From: Juglans regia
Taxonomy: Eukaryota; Streptophyta; Magnoliopsida; Fagales; Juglandaceae
Length of the DNA stretch: 64,000 nucleotides
NCBI RefSeq assembly: GCF_001411555.2
Contig: NC_049912.1
Location: forward strand, 15,794,341-15,858,340
Reading direction: 5' to 3'
Shown: positions 1 to 10,012 of the stretch, one piece after another
Position numbering within the stretch: position 1 is the first letter of the stretch
Layout of the letters: every line of letters starts with the position of its first letter
The notes under the pieces: model-generated
Seen by the model: only the letters and a program-made list of their open reading frames with translations
Database searches by the model: none
Told to the model about the DNA's origin: nothing
Made by a program: the position numbers and the translations under genes

Positions 1-514
1 TTTTCTTTTATTTGTTTTCCTTACAATTGTGTTGCTTTCCTAAGGATTCTTCCATTTTTATTCTGTATCCAGTTCCCTCAAATTTCCAAAGATCACTTTT
101 TTATTAAAAAATATATATATATATATTAAACAAAAGAGATCAAAACACAAAGAAAAATATTTTGGTGTATATCGTTTCCTTAAATTGTCCAAGATTTCTT
201 TTTGAAACAGTACCAAATGGAAGAGATAAAACACGAAAAAATGAGATGCTTGTGACCCAATTTGATCTTCCAACTCTCTACGATTAAACCAATGTTTGGT
301 TTTCTTGTTGCTTGTTCTTGCCCTTTTTTGTTGATTGTATTTTTATTGCTTGTGTTTGCCAATAAGTCATTCTAACGTATTGACATAGTTTTTACCGATT
401 TTCAGTTGCTTTTGTTTTTTCTTTTGATATGACTCCAAAAGCCCTTGTGTTTGTCGTAATTTTCTAGAGACCAGAATACACATAGAAAAGATAAACAAGA
501 ATAATTACCCGACT
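1..514. other. AT-rich upstream region, no gene recognised
   Basis: The stretch is AT-rich with short poly-T and (AT)n runs near 110-127. Open frames here are short and low in complexity, and none resembles a known family. It is probably the 5' flank of the FRS pseudogene that follows. Confidence 0.5.
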
Positions 515-1858
515 ATGGTTATTGATCATACACCAAAGCTTGGAATTGAGTTCAATTCTGAACAAGAGGCATATGATTTCTATAATGAGTATATATGGAC
601 GAAACTACGGATTTAGTACTAGAAGAGGGTGGTATAATAAAAGAAAAGCAGATGGCTTGGTAACTTCAAGAAAATTTATATGTTGTAAAGAGGGATTCCG
701 AGCCCGATAGGATAGAGATGGGCAAAAAAGATTTGAGCAAGCCAAAGGAAAGACAATTTGCAAAGCACATAGGATAATTTAACATGATAAAGAAATATAA
801 AAATATTACACACATTAAGCTCAATCATAATCATGCTCTCCATATTCCACAATGTGCTCACATGATGCCATCACAACAAAAGATCTCAAAAGCTCAAGCA
901 TTGGGAACTGATTTAGTAGAAGATAGTGGTATAAAATTAAACGATTCCTATGTATTCATAGGTAGGTAAGTTAGTGGGAAATATGCTCTTGGTTACATCA
1001 AGCAAGATCAGAAGAATTTCCTTCACAACAAACGACAACGAGAGCTAACATATGGCAAGGCAGGGAGTTTATTGAGATATTTCAAGTAAAAACGAGAGAA
1101 TCTTTTCTTTTATAATGTTACAGAATTAGATGCTGCAGCAGATAATAAATATTTTTTGGTTGAATGCCCAAATGATTGTTAGTTATAACTTATTTGGTAA
1201 TGTATCATTTTCGATACAACATATAAGACTAATAAGGAGTATCGACCACTTGCAATGTTTGTTGGATTGTGACATTAGCTTATGAGGAGACCATAGAGTC
1301 ATTTAAATGGTTGTTGCAAACTTTGTTTGAAGCAATGTCAGGGAAGAAACCAAAAACCATCTTTATTGATCAAGATTGAGCAATAGCAAAGGCTATCTCA
1401 ATGATAATGTCAAGTACCTATCATTGATTGTGTAAGTGACATTTAATGCAAAATGCTATAAAAAAAATATTCGTCATTTATTAAGAGGTGAGGGTGGCTT
1501 TAGAATTGATCTCAATGCATATTTTAAAATTCTAGAAGAGGAAGAAGAGTTATCCAATGCTTAGGATTCTATACTTCATAAGTATGATATATGTGACAAT
1601 TCTTGGCTACAACATTTGTTTGAATTTAAAGAAAATTAGGCAAAAACATATGTGAAGATGCCTTTTTCTGCAGGAATGACTTCCACAATTGAGTGAAAGT
1701 TTGAACTCTAACTTGGAGGATTATTTTACAGTCAAATTATGGTATTGTAAAATTCTTCACGCATTTCAAAAGGTTACTCAACGCTAAATGCTAAAAGAGT
1801 TGCAAGCAAAGGATAGTTTCGAGAAAAAGTTACCAAAAGCTAAGATTGCATCACCTAT
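515..1858 (+). pseudogene. FAR1-RELATED SEQUENCE (FRS) pseudogene, 5' part
   Basis: FRS proteins are domesticated Mutator-type transposases that act as plant nuclear transcription factors, with an N-terminal FAR1 zinc-binding domain, a MULE transposase core and a C-terminal SWIM zinc finger. The ATG at 515 opens a FAR1 domain (GIEFNSEQEAYDFYNEY). A frameshift near 585 moves the reading to YGFSTRRGWYNKRKADG. Further pieces are the linker (GYIKQDQKNFLHNKRQREL, about 985-1050), then the transposase core (SFDTTYKTNKEYRPLAMFVG-like, about 1200-1265; EETIESFKWLLQTLFEAM, about 1283-1335). Many stops and frameshifts disable it. The reading reaches 1858 and resumes at 7014 beyond a copia insertion. 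I infer a dead FRS gene. A decayed FAR1-like MULE is the alternative, but I see no terminal inverted repeats. Confidence 0.82.
1854..1858. repeat. Target site duplication CCTAT, left of copia
   Basis: CCTAT directly precedes the TG of the copia 5' LTR and recurs at 7009-7013, right after the CA of the 3' LTR. Confidence 0.9.
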
Positions 1859-2145
1859 TGTTTGAATATACAAGAGCAAATTGAAGCATTAGAGTTAAAG
1901 TCATGGGAAGCCAAACTCAGAAGAGATGAAGAAGTTGTTAAGTTAGAAGATGACATTTAAGTTAGTTAAAGTTAGTTAAAGTCAGATTGCTTACATTGCC
2001 AATTCATGTATATAAATAGTAGTGATGTACATCATTTTATATCAAGCAATTCAATACAGCTTTAATGAGAAATCACATTGATTTTCTCTCAAAGAATTTT
2101 TTCTCAAAATTCTAGTTCTCTGTTTCTGGTTTTACATATTTTACA
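1859..2145 (+). repeat. Copia 5' LTR
   Basis: Starts TGTTTGAATATACAAGAGC and ends TATTTTACA; it matches 6731-7008. It contains TATATAAATAG near 2010, a plausible TATA element for retrotransposon transcription. The terminus TGTTTG differs from TGTTGG in the 3' copy. Confidence 0.92.
2009..2019 (+). promoter_or_regulatory. Candidate TATA box in copia LTR
   Basis: TATATAAATAG is present in both LTRs at equivalent places (the second near 6881), about 130 bp before the LTR end. It is called from sequence only. Confidence 0.45.
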
Positions 2146-2158
2146 TGGTATCATCGAG
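2146..2158 (+). other. Copia primer-binding site (initiator Met tRNA)
   Basis: TGGTATCATCGAG starts immediately after the 5' LTR. The usual plant PBS for initiator Met tRNA is TGGTATCAGAGC, so the first eight bases match and the rest has drifted. Confidence 0.75.
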
Positions 2159-2238
2159 TATCAAACTTCCACTGATTTCTTGATCAAATTCTTGATCCTT
2201 CTTTACCTTTCTTTACCTTTCTTGTCATTCTTGCTGCT

Positions 2239-3230
2239 ATGGAATCTCCTGCCAATATGGAATGCTCTGTCAATATGGTGAAATCTTCTGCTTCATCCTC
2301 AATGAATCCATCTGATGATTCGTCAAGCCCTTACTATCTACATCCCAATGACAACCCTGGAGCTCTTCTTGTTTCCAAAATTTTCAATGGTGCAAATTAT
2401 GTTGCTTGGAGTAGATCGATCTCGATTGCTCTTACTGTAAAGAACAAGCTTGCTTTTGTTGATGGAAGTCTGCCTCAACCCAGTCCTGACAACACTAAAC
2501 TTCAAGTTGCTTGGCTGCGAGCAAACAACCTTGTTTTGTCTTGGTTGACGAATTAGATTGCAAAAGAGATTTGGGAAAGTCTTCTCTATTTCAATATTGC
2601 TTATGATATTTGGGATGAACTAAAGGTTAGGTACCTTCGAAGTGATGGCCCACGAGTTTTTACATTAGAGAAATCTTTAAGCTCAAGGTTCAAACTCAAT
2701 CACTGAATATTTTAGTGATTTCAAAACTTTATGGGATGAATACATTAGCTATCGTCCTCTTCCTAAATGTACCTGTGGAATCTTGAATACTTGTACTTGT
2801 GCCATCTTAAAGAATCTTGCTGATCGCCAACAAGTTGACTATGTGAAGAAGTTCTTGGTTGGTTACATGAATCTTATTCAGCCATTCGAAGTCAACTGCT
2901 TCTTTCTCCTTTACCTTCAATGGGGAAAGTCTTTTCTTTGTTACTGCAAGAAGAAAGTCAAAGATCTTTGACAAATGTAGTAGGGCTTCCTCTTGATTCT
3001 CATGCTATGGCTGTTGCACAACCACCCAGACAAATTTTTTCCAATGTCTCTATGTTCAGCAAATTCAAAGGAAAACCTGATGTTACTTGTTCCCATTGTG
3101 GATTCTTTGGACACCTTGCAGACAAGTGTTTCCAGATCATAGGTTATCCACCAGGGTGGAAAGGTCCTCGAGGAAAAATATTTAATTCAACACGATTGCC
3201 CAATGCAAACAGTGCATCTTCTTTGGAGTA
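2239..3230 (+). pseudogene. Copia gag (UBN2/CCHC) pseudogene
   Basis: The ATG at 2239 is followed by the copia Gag N-terminal signature (FNGANYVAWSRSISIAL) with typical spacing. A stop at 2554 and a frameshift between about 2690 and 2920 break the frame. Downstream the zinc knuckle CSHCGFFGHLADKC (about 3088-3129) keeps the CX2CX4HX4C ligands, followed by GYPPGWKG as is usual in copia. Gag would form the virus-like particle in the cytoplasm. The reading ends at a TAA at 3229-3231 that probably replaces a sense codon of one Gag-Pol frame. Confidence 0.85.
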
Positions 3231-3379
3231 AAACTCAAACTTCCCAAACATACATTTTTCTCAAGCGCAAATACAGAATCTGATCACTCTTGCTAATAGC
3301 TTGTCTAATTCACCTATTAATTCTAATTCTGCAGTCAATACTGCCTCCACATCAGATAATCACTTCACCTCCTGTTTGG

Positions 3380-4880
3380 TTACAAATTCTTTGAACAACA
3401 ACTCTCCTTAGATACTTGATACTGGAGCAACAAATCAGATGATCTGTTCTCCCCATTTGTTCACTTCAATAAAAATACCCACCAAACCCTCTTCAGTCCA
3501 TTTACCAAATGGTCAATCTGTTCCTATTAGTTTTACAGGGACTGTCAAACTCTCTTCTGATTTAGTGCTATATAATGCTCTCTATATTCCTTCTTTTCAT
3601 ATCAATCTTATCTCTGCTTCAAGATTGACTAAAGAAAACTCTATTGCCTTGTTTCTTTTTCAATCTTAATGTGTCTTGCAGGACCTCAACAAATGGAAGA
3701 TAATTGGGCTTGTTGAAGTTAGAGCTGGCCTATACCACCTCATTAATTTTCCTGCTAACACATAGAAGGGATTACCTAACTCAAACAACTCCTTTTTGGC
3801 CAATACATCTACCATCAGTCCTAACATATGGCATTCTCAGTTGGGACATCTTTCTTCTGCCAGATTGAAAATCATTAGTTCCATTGATCCTTCTGTAAAA
3901 TCTTCTCACAATCATGTTTGTGAGATTTGTCCTCTAGCTTGACAAAAGAAGCTATCTTTTCCTGTATCACAAAATAATGCAAATAAAGCTTTTCAATTAG
4001 TGCATTGTGACATTTGGGGTCCATTCTCAACTTCTCTCATTCTGGATACAAATTCTTTCTTACAATTGTAGATGACCATACACGTTTCACTTGGCTTTAT
4101 CTCATGAAAACAAAATTAGAAGCTAGATCCTTACTTATCAACTTCATTGCTTATGTTCAAAGTCAATTTAATACCCAAATCCAAACACTTAGAACAGATA
4201 ATGGCCAAGAATTCAATATGCCTACTCTCTATCAAAAATATGGCATAATTCATCAATTATCTTGTGTAGAAACTCCTGAGCAAAATGGCGGAGTTGAAAG
4301 AAAGCATTAACATTTGTTAAATGTAGCTAGAGCCCTTCTTTTTCAATCCAAATTACCTTTATCATATTGGAGTGAGTGTGTGTTAACTGCTACACATCTC
4401 ATTAATCGAATTCCCTCATCTGTGCTAGAAAATAATACACCTTATGCCCTTCTTTTTCAAAAACCACATGCATACAACTATTTCAAAGTTTTTGGTTGCT
4501 TGTTCTTTGCTAGCACTATCCAAAACAATCAAGGAAAATTTCAACCTAGAGCCTCAAAATGTTTGTTTCTTGGTTATCCACCTAATATCAAAGGATATAA
4601 GGTACTTGATCTTCTTACTCTTAAAATTTTTGTCTCTAGAAATGTTACATTTCATGAATCTGTCTTTCCTTCCATACCAAACACCAATCACACACCCTTT
4701 GTATTTCCTGATTTTCCTTCACTATATGATTTCTCAGTACCTCCCATTTCATCTTCTGACATTGCAGTATCTCCCATTTCATCTCCTGATATTGCAGTAC
4801 CTCCCATTTCATCTCCTGATATTGCAATACCTCATATCTTACCCTCATCTCAAATTGCAATACCTCTTGAAATTCATGAA
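3380..4880 (+). pseudogene. Copia protease and integrase region, broken
   Basis: The protease site LDTGATNQM (about 3418) is preceded by TAG where family members have Trp. The GAG-pre-integrase zinc site follows (WHSQLGHLSS at about 3830, then HVCEICPLA). A TGA at about 3940 replaces a likely Arg codon. The integrase core reads HCDIWGP, a frameshift, then DDHTRFTWLY, TDNGQEF and PEQNGGVERKH, so the D, D, E residues are still legible. A TAA after ERKH splits the frame once more. The C-terminal part ([16 protein letters not shown]) is well preserved. The protein would mature Gag-Pol and insert the cDNA. Confidence 0.85.
4735..4860 (+). repeat. 30-bp tandem repeat in copia pol linker
   Basis: Four in-frame copies of a 30-bp unit encode [14 protein letters not shown] decapeptides between the integrase and reverse transcriptase. 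Degenerate half-copies continue to about 4960 beyond a TAA at 4881. Confidence 0.8.
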
Positions 4881-5015
4881 TAAGATTACATACCTTCTCA
4901 GATTACAACATCTTCCAATTCATCTCTTGAAATTGCAGTACCTCTCATTTCCCAAATCAACCATGAACCTATAAATACTAGAAGATCTGAGAGAGTAAGG
5001 AATCCTCCCCCATAT

Positions 5016-6764
5016 TTGCAGAATTTTTATTGTGGTAATATGGTTAAGCCTGCTTCAACATCTCAGGCATCTTTCAATTGTTATTTTCCTTCTCCTGGTA
5101 AGCCATATTTTATTGCACATTTTCTTTCTACTACCAAATTGTCTCCTAAACATAGAGCTTTTTCTTCTACTTTATCTTCTACTTTCGAACCTAAGACTTT
5201 CAAACAAGCTAGCTCACACCCTCAATGGCAAACTGCCATGTCATATGAGATTAAAGCTCTTGAGTTAAATAAAACTTGGGAACTTGCAATTCTACCTCCA
5301 AATAAGACTGCAATAGGATGTAAGTGGATTTATCGTGTTAAATACAAATCTGATGGCACATGTGAAAGATACAAGGATAGATTGATGGCAAAGGGGTACA
5401 CTCAACAAGAAGGCCTTGATTGTTTTGATACATTCTCCTATGTGGCTAAAATGACAACAATACGCACTTTATTATCAATTGCTGCCATTAAGCATTGGCA
5501 TTTACATCAACTTGATGTAAACAATGTTTTCCTCCATGGAGACTTGAATGAAGAGGTATACATGCAGCTGCCACCAAGGTACTCCTCACCAACTGATCCT
5601 AGAGTTTGCAAACTCAAAAAGAGTCTATATGGTCTCAAACAGGCCTCAAGACAGTTGTTCTCTAAACTATCATCCTCCTTGCTTCAGTTTGATTTTACAC
5701 AAGCAAAGTTTGATTCCACTTTATTCATCAAACACAATTTAACCAGCTTTGTGGCACTTTTGATCTATGTTGATGATGTCATCAATGCCTCTAAGAATCT
5801 TGATGAAGTAGCTACTGTTAAACAGTTTTTACATGACTCTTTTACAATAAAAGATTTGGGGGAACTGAAATATTTTTTGGGGATTGAAGTGGCCAGATCA
5901 GCTAAAGGCATCTCTTTGTGCCAACGCAAGTATGCTTTGGTTATCTTGCAAGACAGTGGATTTTCAAGATGCAAACCTGTAGCTTTTCCTATGGAATCTA
6001 CCTTAAAGCTTAGTGCTAATGATTCATCTACTCCTCTGTCAGATCCCGCATTATATAGAAGACTTGTTGGTCATCTATTGTATCTTACCATAACCAGACT
6101 TGATCTATCTTACTCAGTACAAGCATTAAGCCAATTCATGGCTAATCCCAGTACCAAGCACCTTCAAGCTGCTGAGAAGGTCCTTAGGTACATCAAAGCA
6201 ACACCAGGTCAGGGCATTTTTTTGTCTGCAGACTCTCCTCTTCACTTAAAAGCTTATTCAGACAGTGATTGGGGTGGATGTATTGACACTAGAAGAAGAA
6301 TCACTGGCTTTCTAGTGTTTATTGGAAACTCTCTTATCTCATGGAAGTCAAAGAAACAACCAACTGTTAGTCGGTCCTCAACTGAGTCTGAATATAGAGC
6401 TCTAGCCTCTATTGCATGTGAAATTCAATGGTTAATCAATCTACTGGCTGACTTGCACATTCCCCATTCACAAGCTGTTTTGCTCTATACTAATAGCAAG
6501 CCAGTTTCTGAAATTGCATCAAATCCTGTTCAACATGAAATGACAAAACACATCCAGCTAGATTGCCATCTGGTTCGAGAAAAATTGCAAGAAGGACTGA
6601 TCAAAATCATTCATATCCCCTCAAAACATCAACTGGCAGACATACTGACTAAACCACTTGGCTCTCTAAATTTTCATCATTTGATCCACAAGATGGGAAT
6701 GATCAATATCCATTCCCCTCTTAAGGGGGGTGTTGGAATATACAAGAGCAAATTGAAGCATTAG
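5016..6764 (+). CDS. Copia reverse transcriptase-RNase H segment, open frame
   Basis: An uninterrupted frame of 582 codons covers the copia RT and RNase H; the upstream pol is disrupted, so the ATG at 5016 is not a natural start. RT landmarks in order are NKTWEL, KWIYRVKYKSDGT, KARLVAKGYTQ-like KDRLMAKGYTQQEG, QLDVNNVFLHGDL, KSLYGLKQASR and the catalytic YVDD at 5766-5777. RNase H shows YSDSDWGG, STESEYRA and ADILTKPL. The usual DN dipeptide after LY is read as NS (LYTNSK), which probably removes one catalytic aspartate. The frame passes through the polypurine tract and ends within the 3' LTR at 6762-6764. It makes cDNA in the particle when intact; here it is likely inactive without Gag and integrase. 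Confidence 0.9.
   Translation: MQNFYCGNMVKPASTSQASFNCYFPSPGKPYFIAHFLSTTKLSPKHRAFSSTLSSTFEPKTFKQASSHPQWQTAMSYEIKALELNKTWELAILPPNKTAIGCKWIYRVKYKSDGTCERYKDRLMAKGYTQQEGLDCFDTFSYVAKMTTIRTLLSIAAIKHWHLHQLDVNNVFLHGDLNEEVYMQLPPRYSSPTDPRVCKLKKSLYGLKQASRQLFSKLSSSLLQFDFTQAKFDSTLFIKHNLTSFVALLIYVDDVINASKNLDEVATVKQFLHDSFTIKDLGELKYFLGIEVARSAKGISLCQRKYALVILQDSGFSRCKPVAFPMESTLKLSANDSSTPLSDPALYRRLVGHLLYLTITRLDLSYSVQALSQFMANPSTKHLQAAEKVLRYIKATPGQGIFLSADSPLHLKAYSDSDWGGCIDTRRRITGFLVFIGNSLISWKSKKQPTVSRSSTESEYRALASIACEIQWLINLLADLHIPHSQAVLLYTNSKPVSEIASNPVQHEMTKHIQLDCHLVREKLQEGLIKIIHIPSKHQLADILTKPLGSLNFHHLIHKMGMINIHSPLKGGVGIYKSKLKH
6721..6730 (+). other. Copia polypurine tract
   Basis: TTAAGGGGGG directly abuts the 3' LTR and would prime plus-strand synthesis. 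It lies inside the pol frame (encoding LKGG). Confidence 0.85.
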
Positions 6765-7008
6765 AGTTAAAGTCACGAGAAGCCAAACTCAGAAGAGATG
6801 AAGAAGTTGTTAAAGTTAGAAGATTATAGTTAAGTTAGTTAAAGTTAGATGGCTTACATTGCCAATTCGTGTATATAAATAGTAGTGATGTACATCATTT
6901 TATATCAAGCAATTCAATACAACTTTAATGAGAAATCACATTGATTTTCTCTCAAAGAATTCTTTCTCAAAATTCTAGTTCTTTGTTTCTAGTTTTACAT
7001 ATTTTACA
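6731..7008 (+). repeat. Copia 3' LTR
   Basis: Starts TGTTGGAATATACAAGAGC and ends TATTTTACA, matching the 5' LTR, then CCTAT. Confidence 0.92.
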
Positions 7009-7013
7009 CCTAT
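7009..7013. repeat. Target site duplication CCTAT, right of copia
   Basis: Matches 1854-1858. The FRS reading resumes directly after it. Confidence 0.9.
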
Positions 7014-7640
7014 ATTGATACAAGCAACAAATATATATACTTCTCAATTATTCTTGAAATTTCAAAAGCAATATGAAGAGTTTCAAGGAGTCAATGATCT
7101 ATGGGAAGCCTAAAGATCGTAGAGTCGTATGGAATTCTTTGGAAAGCAATGTTTCATGCAATTGTAGGGAGGTTGAAAGGTGTGAAATTTTGTCTAGTCA
7201 TGCTTTAAAAATTCTTTATTTTATGGATATTAAGGTACTTCCAGAAAAATACATTCTTAAGAGATGGAAAAAAGAAGCAAAAAATGAGATTGTGCAAGAC
7301 TTGAATTAATGGGCATGATATCAAGTACCGGATACCAATTTAGAAACTTGATATAAATCTTTGTGCCCCGTGCATGTCAAGCTTATTAGTCAGGTGGTTG
7401 AATGTGAAGAAGCATACATGTTAGTACTGGAAAACTATATATAATGAGTTGAGAAGAAATAAAATATGATCTTTAATTGCCATGTTGACGATTCTCAACA
7501 ACACCCATTAGAGCACAATTACAACCATAAGTGCTAAAGGTCTCAAGAAGATGCAGGGTTGCAAAGGAAGACATCAGTACAAAAGTTGCATTGAGATGGT
7601 TAAAAAGAAGAAAATAAATTAGCAGCCATGCATCATCCAT
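7014..7640 (+). pseudogene. FRS pseudogene, 3' part (SWIM zinc finger and C-terminus)
   Basis: Continues the host pseudogene after the copia insertion: FLKFQKQYEEFQGVND (7045-7099), then the SWIM finger with CNCREVERCEILSSHALKIL (about 7160-7215), where the CXCX(n)CXH ligands are complete, then LPEKYILKRWKKEAK (about 7240). After the TAA at 7309 FRS-like coding traces persist, with YKSLCPVHVKLISQ and VECEEAYMLVLEN (about 7355-7440). So the original protein ran further. The intact zinc ligands suggest loss of function was not ancient. Confidence 0.83.
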
Positions 7641-8451
7641 CAAAAGAAAATCAGTGTACTCTTTAAAAGAAAGAAAAGAAGTAGCAACAGTCAACCTCTA
7701 CAAAAAAAAAAAAAAAATGAACATCTACAACCTCATTCTACAAGTGCTAATGACCCTTATAATCTTTACCCATCATCACTATATATATCAAGTACCCTTC
7801 AAGTACCGATTAGTATATTTTCTTCTTAAAGTAGTATTTGGGTGTGTTTGTTTTTTGTATGTTTTTTAAAAAATATACAAAAAATACGTTATAGAAGAAA
7901 AAAAAATATAACACTGATCGGTACCCTTTTCAGTACTTATCTTCAGTGGATGTAGCATCATCTATTTCTAAAATATGAAGTTGACTGGATTTTAATTTTG
8001 TACCAAATCTATAAAATAACATTATAATCTAACGTATCATATCAAATTACATCAATTTTATTCTAGTATGCTGCACCATTAAACTTTACTGACGGCATAT
8101 ATAGGTTTGATTATCTCTAAAGAGAACGATTTTTTCATGCCTCACCTCAAACTGATCAATTTATTTTGAAATTTTTTTTGTAATTTTTATTTTATTGCTG
8201 TCGGTCTCACAAATGGTTTGATTTTTTTTGTTGCATGGAACAGTGCTTCACCGAGAGAATGAGTTTATGTTTAATTATCTTTCTTTCTCTTCAGGGATAC
8301 AAGAACACATGCCATGCATGCACATGTCATTGTCTTTTATGATGAAAAATTTTAAGATTGAACGGACGAGATCAATATGTATGGATATAGGCTAGCTAGC
8401 TAGATAGCATTGGAAACTGATTAGACGAACTCCAGATATTACTTTCTAAAG
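7641..8451. other. AT-rich intergenic region, nothing recognised
   Basis: Poly-A at 7702-7716, TATATATA near 7781, a GCTAGCTAGCTAG run near 8391. No gene or element end is seen. Confidence 0.5.
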
Positions 8452-9194
8452 TTTTTTTTTTTTTTGAAGTAAACATGTATACTTTCATTTCAACTATAAT
8501 CAAGCATTACAAAGTTTATCTTGTAATATAAATGTAAAAATCTCTGATGGACCATCCTCTATTCAAACAGACTCCTCATTATGTACTATGGCTATTTTAG
8601 CCAATTCGTGGGCCACTTTATTACGTACCCTCCCTGTAAGTATGCTGTAACTTCCATCTTGGTCTACTAGTAAACAATTTCCTCAAATCCTCTATCAACT
8701 GGTCATACCATACCCAGATCTCATCTTTGCTATTGAGAGCCTCTATTACTACCAAGGCATCCTCTTAAAAAACCACCCTGGAGAAACTCAGTTCAGTGCA
8801 AAGTTCCACTACACGCCACAATGCATAAATCTCAACTAAGATTGGGTGACTGATTTTCATCTTACTCATACATAGAGAATGTAGCACTTCTCCCTCCTCA
8901 TCCCTTATGACAATTCCAACTCCCTTCTTCATATTCTTTGAATCATAGGTTGCATCTCAGTTCACGTTCAATTCATTTTCTCAAAGCCTCTTCCGTCTAG
9001 CACCAACTTGAGAAGACTTGGCTACTGTATGAAGCACTAGTTTCTCCTTCTGTACCATCTGATACTCATTCATATATTCCAAGACTTTTCTGATGACTCC
9101 TTTCGGACTTAAGAAATTCTCTTAAAAATTATCCTGTTTCTCCTTAACCACATGTTTCTCATTATAATTGCAACTTTCTCTTGATTCTTCTGTT
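8452..9194 (-). mobile_element. 3' fragment of an L1-type LINE (RNase H domain)
   Basis: Poly-T at 8452-8465 is the poly-A tail of a minus-strand retroposon. Read on the minus strand, about 8985-8740 encodes plant-L1 RNase H (GVGIVIRDEEGEVLHSLCMS, then VEIYALWRVVELCTEL) and about 8630-8600 reads NKVAHELAKIA, the usual end of that domain. Several stops are present. Only the last 0.74 kb remains, and the truncation coincides with the hAT-like terminus at 9195. This is typical 5' truncation or later disruption. Confidence 0.78.
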
Positions 9195-9339
9195 TAGGGG
9201 TGTAAAAATTAATCGGGAAACCAAAAAACCAGTTCGACCGACCCGAACTAGTGGAACCAGTCTAGTTTTGCATCGGTCCGTTCCGAGACCAATTCCCTTA
9301 GTTCCAAAACCGGCTGGAACTATAGGCCTAGTTTTACAT

Positions 9340-9878
9340 ATAACATGTATAATAATATAAATTATAGGCCTAATAAATTCTCAACATATTCCTTTTCATA
9401 AATACATAATACATTAGTAATACTAATATACATTAGTATATTAATTACATTTTTTTTAATTAATTAGTATACATTAGTATACTAATGTATATTAGTATAT
9501 TAATTACATTTTATGCCCTAATACTAATACTATTAGTATTAATAATCCACTTTAAGTCTATATATAAAGAACTATATAAATCATTATATTATTAGTAGTT
9601 ATACTAATACTATATCATTATATGATACTATAGTGATATATTAATACTAATCCTATTAGAATTCGTATAACTATTAGTCATATAGTTATATTGATAGTTA
9701 TACTAATACTATTATATAGTTATACTAAATTAAAATGACTAGCAAGTACTAATATATAGTTATACTAAATCACTATAACTATAACTAATACTAATATATA
9801 GTTATACTAATACTATTACTAATACTAATACTATTATATAGTTATACCAATCACTGATTCACTATAACTATATATAGT
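9340..9878. repeat. AT-rich degenerate repeat (ATAGTTATACTAA type)
   Basis: Many degenerate copies of TATAGTTATACTAA and ACTAATACTATTA are present. The same motif family forms the core of the element at 24498-26967 and reappears at 15465-15560 beyond LINE1. Confidence 0.7.
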
Positions 9879-10012
9879 GAAACGGTTTCCTCTCAATTCT
9901 CTATATGAGTTCTTTGAGGTGGAAGTTTGTACCTTCACTTTCCGGTGGAAGGTTTGCTATAGTTTGATAGTTGAACTATTCTATTTTCTGCTTGTATTGT
10001 TTGGAATACGAA

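Larger units (their letters stand above)
1859..7008 (+). mobile_element. Ty1/copia LTR retrotransposon, structurally complete, coding-defective
   Basis: A 5.15-kb element with LTRs of 287 and 278 bp starting TG and ending CA, a primer-binding site, gag, protease, integrase, reverse transcriptase and RNase H in copia order, a polypurine tract, and CCTAT target duplications. It lies inside the FRS pseudogene in the same orientation. The two LTRs are very similar apart from small differences (for example a duplicated GTTAGTTAAA in the 5' LTR), so insertion is fairly recent. Premature stops occur in gag, protease and integrase, while the RT/RNase H frame is open. Short LTRs and a simple C-terminus fit an Ale/Retrofit-like lineage; that assignment is tentative. 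Confidence 0.93.

Noticed and set aside
4444..4974. 176-codon frame overlapping copia integrase
   Set aside because: A shadow frame of the true pol reading; Leu/His-rich due to the 30-bp repeat.
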